Positions 3,353 through 5,436 of a DNA stretch of 5,436 nt are shown here, in pieces. Below the pieces are notes generated by a model. It made no database searches. It had not been told where the DNA came from and saw nothing but the letters and a program-made list of their open reading frames with translations. Source of the DNA: Nitrospinae bacterium RIFCSPLOWO2_12_FULL_45_22 (GTDB lineage: Bacteria; 2-12-FULL-45-22); contig MHDQ01000215.1 in NCBI GenBank assembly GCA_001803565.1, forward strand, positions 860 to 6,295, written 5' to 3'. Made by a program: the position numbers and the translations under genes. The stretch's first letter is position 1, and each line of letters opens with the position of its first letter.

Positions 3353-5436
3353 TTATGGTGAACCTTCCGCAACGATTTTGATTTCATCCTCTGTCAATCC
3401 GTACAGTTCGTACACCAACTGATCAATCTGGCGGTCGGTGGCGTCAATCTGACGCTGGATGACGGTCTTGTCATGATCTGTCTTTGCCGATGCTGATCGC
3501 TTATGCAGTTCAAGCATCTGTCTAACAAAAGCAACCACACTGTCATGGTAAGACTTGTCCGATGGGTTGGAGGAATCAATTGTGCGAATGGGAATTTGTG
3601 AAAAATACATTGGTTTGTATTCAAAATAACCACCCTGTTTAGTAGAGGAAATCGAATGCATAAAGAAATCAGCCACTCTTGAATTCAATGTTCCAAGCAG
3701 GTATAAATCGCCTGTGACTATTATAGACGTTTTATCATTTGAGTAAAAACCAGTATCATCCAATGTATATGACGCATTTTGAACAATACACGGAACAATT
3801 ATCTTTGGTTTTTCAAACTTAGCGTAGTAGTCAACTGCATCTTGAATTTCATACCATTTATAAGTTCCTGGTTTTCTTCCTTTCCAATTACTGCCTTTCC
3901 AGCCCTTCGGTTTTGGCATAAGTCGTTCTTTATACTGACTTAAATATTTTTCTATGGCAGGATATTTTTGGATTTCGATCCCGCGTCTGGTAAAAATCAA
4001 GAATTGATTGCCCGTTGGCGGTTGATAGCGTTTAATATCCCGTCCGAGCAGGAATGGCTTTATAATCTCTTTGCTTTTAGTGTCTTCAGAAAAAAGCTTA
4101 TTTCTTGTTTCTTCATCTATCACAAATGCCTCATTGAGGCCTGTCTTAATACCATAGTAGATTTTACCCTTTACGTATTCTTTTAAAGGAACTCCGGTCT
4201 TTTTCAGCTTATTAAGCAGCGCAGAGCTTCGTTCATCTGTGAGCGACCAACCCGTATCATCAAGGGTGGATAGTTTTACAGAATGGCGGTTTTCTTTTAC
4301 ATAGCCTTCCAGACTTTCAAATTCAAGTGTTTTTACCTGGGTTGAGATAAAGGCGGATGGAGGTTTATCTTTCCCAATAACGAGGATGCAGGGATACGTT
4401 GTAGCTTGCTGGAATACAGGCAAATCTCCAAAATCTACAATTTGCGCAATACATTGTCGCTTTAACCACTTTCTGAGTGGTTCACCATAATTAGCCCGCA
4501 TCCACTTGTTTGCAACTATGTAACCGAAAATCCCTTTATCCCTGAGCAACGAAACACCTTTCTCAATAAAGTACGCATAGAGGTCGGACATTCCATGATA
4601 TACCGTGTATTTATGTTGGAAATATTCTTTCAGGTCGCCTAAGCCTTCTTGCCTTACATACGGCGGATTCCCGATTACCGCATCAAACCCGCCATTTTTC
4701 ATGATTTCCGGAAATTCCTTTTCCCAATCGAATGGATTGACCTTGCGACGTTCCTCGTCTGACAAAACACCATTACCCGCTAAATGGGTTACAACCCCCT
4801 CACCCCCTTTTCTAAGGGGGATATCTGGATTCCCCCTTAACAAAGGGGGATTTAGGGGGTTGTTATAAAAATCCGTGCCGATGAGTGAATTACCGCACTT
4901 GATGTTATTGCCGAGGTCTGGCAGGGCGCGCTCGTGGAACATTTTGAGTTGCTTTACAATGGTCTGTTCAGATTCCCCTTCCAGCACTTTGAGGAGAAGC
5001 GAAAGCTTCGTTACTTCCACGGCCTGTGGGTCAATGTCCACACCGTAGATATTATTGAGGAGGATACGTCTGCGTTCAGCGGTAGTCAATTGCCAATTTC
5101 GGATTTGGGAATTCGGATCCCCGATCTGAGTCGAGGACAAGTTTCGGACTTCGTCGTGAGCGCTCAGTCGAACGATTTCGGATTTTCCGGATTGGTACAG
5201 CGCAGGTGTGCGGCCGGTTGCCCATTTTTCAGGGTCATTGGCTACGTACCAGTCACGATGCCAGTCGAGCAGGTATTGATATGCGCCCAGGAGGAATGAG
5301 CCAGAACCACAGGCGGGGTCGAGGATTTTTAGTTTCGATACATATTTTGGATTTAGGGGATTAACAACCCCCATTTCCCCCTTTGTTAAGGGGGACTTCA
5401 CAACCCCCTTACCCCCTTTGCTAAGGGGGATTTTCC
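3353..5436 (-). CDS. Type IIG (Eco57I-like) N6-adenine methyltransferase/specificity protein, 5' partial
   Basis: This is the C-terminal part of a large restriction-modification protein. At least 682 residues follow the in-frame GTG at 5401, and the frame stays open to the window edge, so the true start and any N-terminal nuclease lie outside. Counting from 5401: SAM-binding motif I DPACGSGSF (28-36), GVDIDPQAVEVTKLSL (120-135), and catalytic motif IV NPPY (245-248), which marks an amino-group (adenine) methylase. Then come LLGRDIKRYQ (451-460) and a TaqI-like C-terminal specificity region (roughly 420-610, with KWYEIQ and QNASYTLDDTGFYSNDKTSII), and a helical tail to TAA 3353-3355. It would transfer methyl groups from SAM to adenine in a specific site, and cut if the nuclease is present. 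Three repeat-derived segments are translated in frame without disrupting the motifs. It could instead be a methylase-only relative. Confidence 0.88.
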   Translation of the reverse strand, partial: KIPLSKGGKGVVKSPLTKGEMGVVNPLNPKYVSKLKILDPACGSGSFLLGAYQYLLDWHRDWYVANDPEKWATGRTPALYQSGKSEIVRLSAHDEVRNLSSTQIGDPNSQIRNWQLTTAERRRILLNNIYGVDIDPQAVEVTKLSLLLKVLEGESEQTIVKQLKMFHERALPDLGNNIKCGNSLIGTDFYNNPLNPPLLRGNPDIPLRKGGEGVVTHLAGNGVLSDEERRKVNPFDWEKEFPEIMKNGGFDAVIGNPPYVRQEGLGDLKEYFQHKYTVYHGMSDLYAYFIEKGVSLLRDKGIFGYIVANKWMRANYGEPLRKWLKRQCIAQIVDFGDLPVFQQATTYPCILVIGKDKPPSAFISTQVKTLEFESLEGYVKENRHSVKLSTLDDTGWSLTDERSSALLNKLKKTGVPLKEYVKGKIYYGIKTGLNEAFVIDEETRNKLFSEDTKSKEIIKPFLLGRDIKRYQPPTGNQFLIFTRRGIEIQKYPAIEKYLSQYKERLMPKPKGWKGSNWKGRKPGTYKWYEIQDAVDYYAKFEKPKIIVPCIVQNASYTLDDTGFYSNDKTSIIVTGDLYLLGTLNSRVADFFMHSISSTKQGGYFEYKPMYFSQIPIRTIDSSNPSDKSYHDSVVAFVRQMLELHKRSASAKTDHDKTVIQRQIDATDRQIDQLVYELYGLTEDEIKIVAEGSP
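4791..4864. repeat. In-frame C-rich palindromic insertion in the methyltransferase
   Basis: Perfect ten-base outer arms ACAACCCCCT (4791-4800) and AGGGGGTTGT (4855-4864) enclose two hairpins, CCCCCTTTTCTAAGGGGG (4803-4820) and CCCCCTTAACAAAGGGGG (4832-4849). It encodes about residues 180-204 (NPLNPPLLRG...IPLRKGGEGVV), between GTDFYN and LSDEERRKVNPFDWE. Those two blocks are close together in relatives as I remember them. The reading frame is preserved. Confidence 0.8.
5099..5188. repeat. Second in-frame repeat-like insertion in the methyltransferase
   Basis: This stretch encodes about 30 residues (72-101: GKSEIVRLSAHDEVRNLSS...) between PALYQS and NWQLTTAERRRILL. In relatives, as I remember them, these are nearly adjacent (ALYQGPGGEWRLTTAER-like). 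The DNA contains the perfect palindrome TGAGCGCTCA (5157-5166), TTTCGGA repeated three times, the 13-mer CTTCGTCGTGAGC shared with 722-734, and TCAGTCGAACGA shared with 2226-2237. It is therefore built from a dispersed intergenic repeat of a different family from the C-rich one. The limits are approximate. Confidence 0.6.
5356..5436. repeat. C-rich palindromic repeats in the 5' part of the methyltransferase
   Basis: Two hairpins, CCCCCTTTGTTAAGGGGG (5377-5394) and CCCCCTTTGCTAAGGGGG (5412-5429), are of the family seen at 4791-4864. On the coding strand they read ...KIPLSKGGKGV, then (V/M)KSPLTKGEMGVV, just before KLKILDPACGSG. The GTG at 5401 lies inside this repeat, so it is unlikely to be the true start. 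The block may extend beyond the window. Confidence 0.8.

Noticed and set aside
4934-5299. Plus-strand open frames of 121 residues here and of 87 residues at 4605-4868
   Set aside because: They are antisense to the methyltransferase, whose motifs are unmistakable, and their translations show no family signature.
3353-5436. BREX PglX or type I HsdM as the identity of the methyltransferase
   Set aside because: The order DPACGSG, GVDIDPQAVEVTKLSLLLKVLEG, NPPY, then a TaqI-like specificity region fits Eco57I/type IIG enzymes better. No BREX neighbour is present, though the missing N-terminus leaves some doubt.

Overview
The window looks like an accessory, repeat-rich stretch of a bacterial chromosome of moderate to low GC. 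I cannot name the organism. C-rich palindromes that read as PLxKGG-type peptides when translated, together with DUF559 nucleases and type IIG modification enzymes, are from memory common in repeat-laden environmental bacteria (anammox planctomycetes, cyanobacteria, Nitrospirota, some Desulfobacterota). Choosing among these would be a guess. Every protein gene I support lies on the minus strand.

Right to left, which is the direction of transcription. (1) 3353-5436 is the 3' part of a large type IIG-like (Eco57I-type) N6-adenine methyltransferase/specificity protein that is open at the right edge. Three blocks of dispersed palindromic repeat are translated in frame inside it. (2) 2862-3230 encodes a small coiled-coil/zinc-ribbon protein. 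(3) 2284-2685 encodes an ASCH-domain protein. (4) 858-1984 encodes a PIN-like protein broken by one -1 frameshift. These four unrelated genes are separated by three copies of one repeat (1997-2125, 2707-2835, 3244-3318). Each copy ends just before the next start codon and carries a conserved TATAAT. The PIN-like gene ends inside a textbook integron attC site (775-863), which has two arm pairs and the expected extra G and T on the bottom strand. Orientation, short leaders, unrelated contents and differing base composition together suggest an integron-like gene-cassette array. No integrase is in the window, and the three inter-gene repeats are not canonical attC sites.

The left end (1-772) is a nest of repeats. 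It contains C-rich palindromic units in both orientations around a DUF559 endonuclease-like gene (152-535), a 94-bp MITE-like element (555-648) immediately upstream of that gene, and a GGGTTCA/TGAACCC hairpin block that also occurs between the cassettes.

How the genes might work together is inference. A restriction-modification protein, a PIN-like nuclease, an ASCH protein and a DUF559 nuclease fit a mobile, probably defence-related cargo region. Nothing shows that they form one pathway; independent cassettes are the simpler reading.
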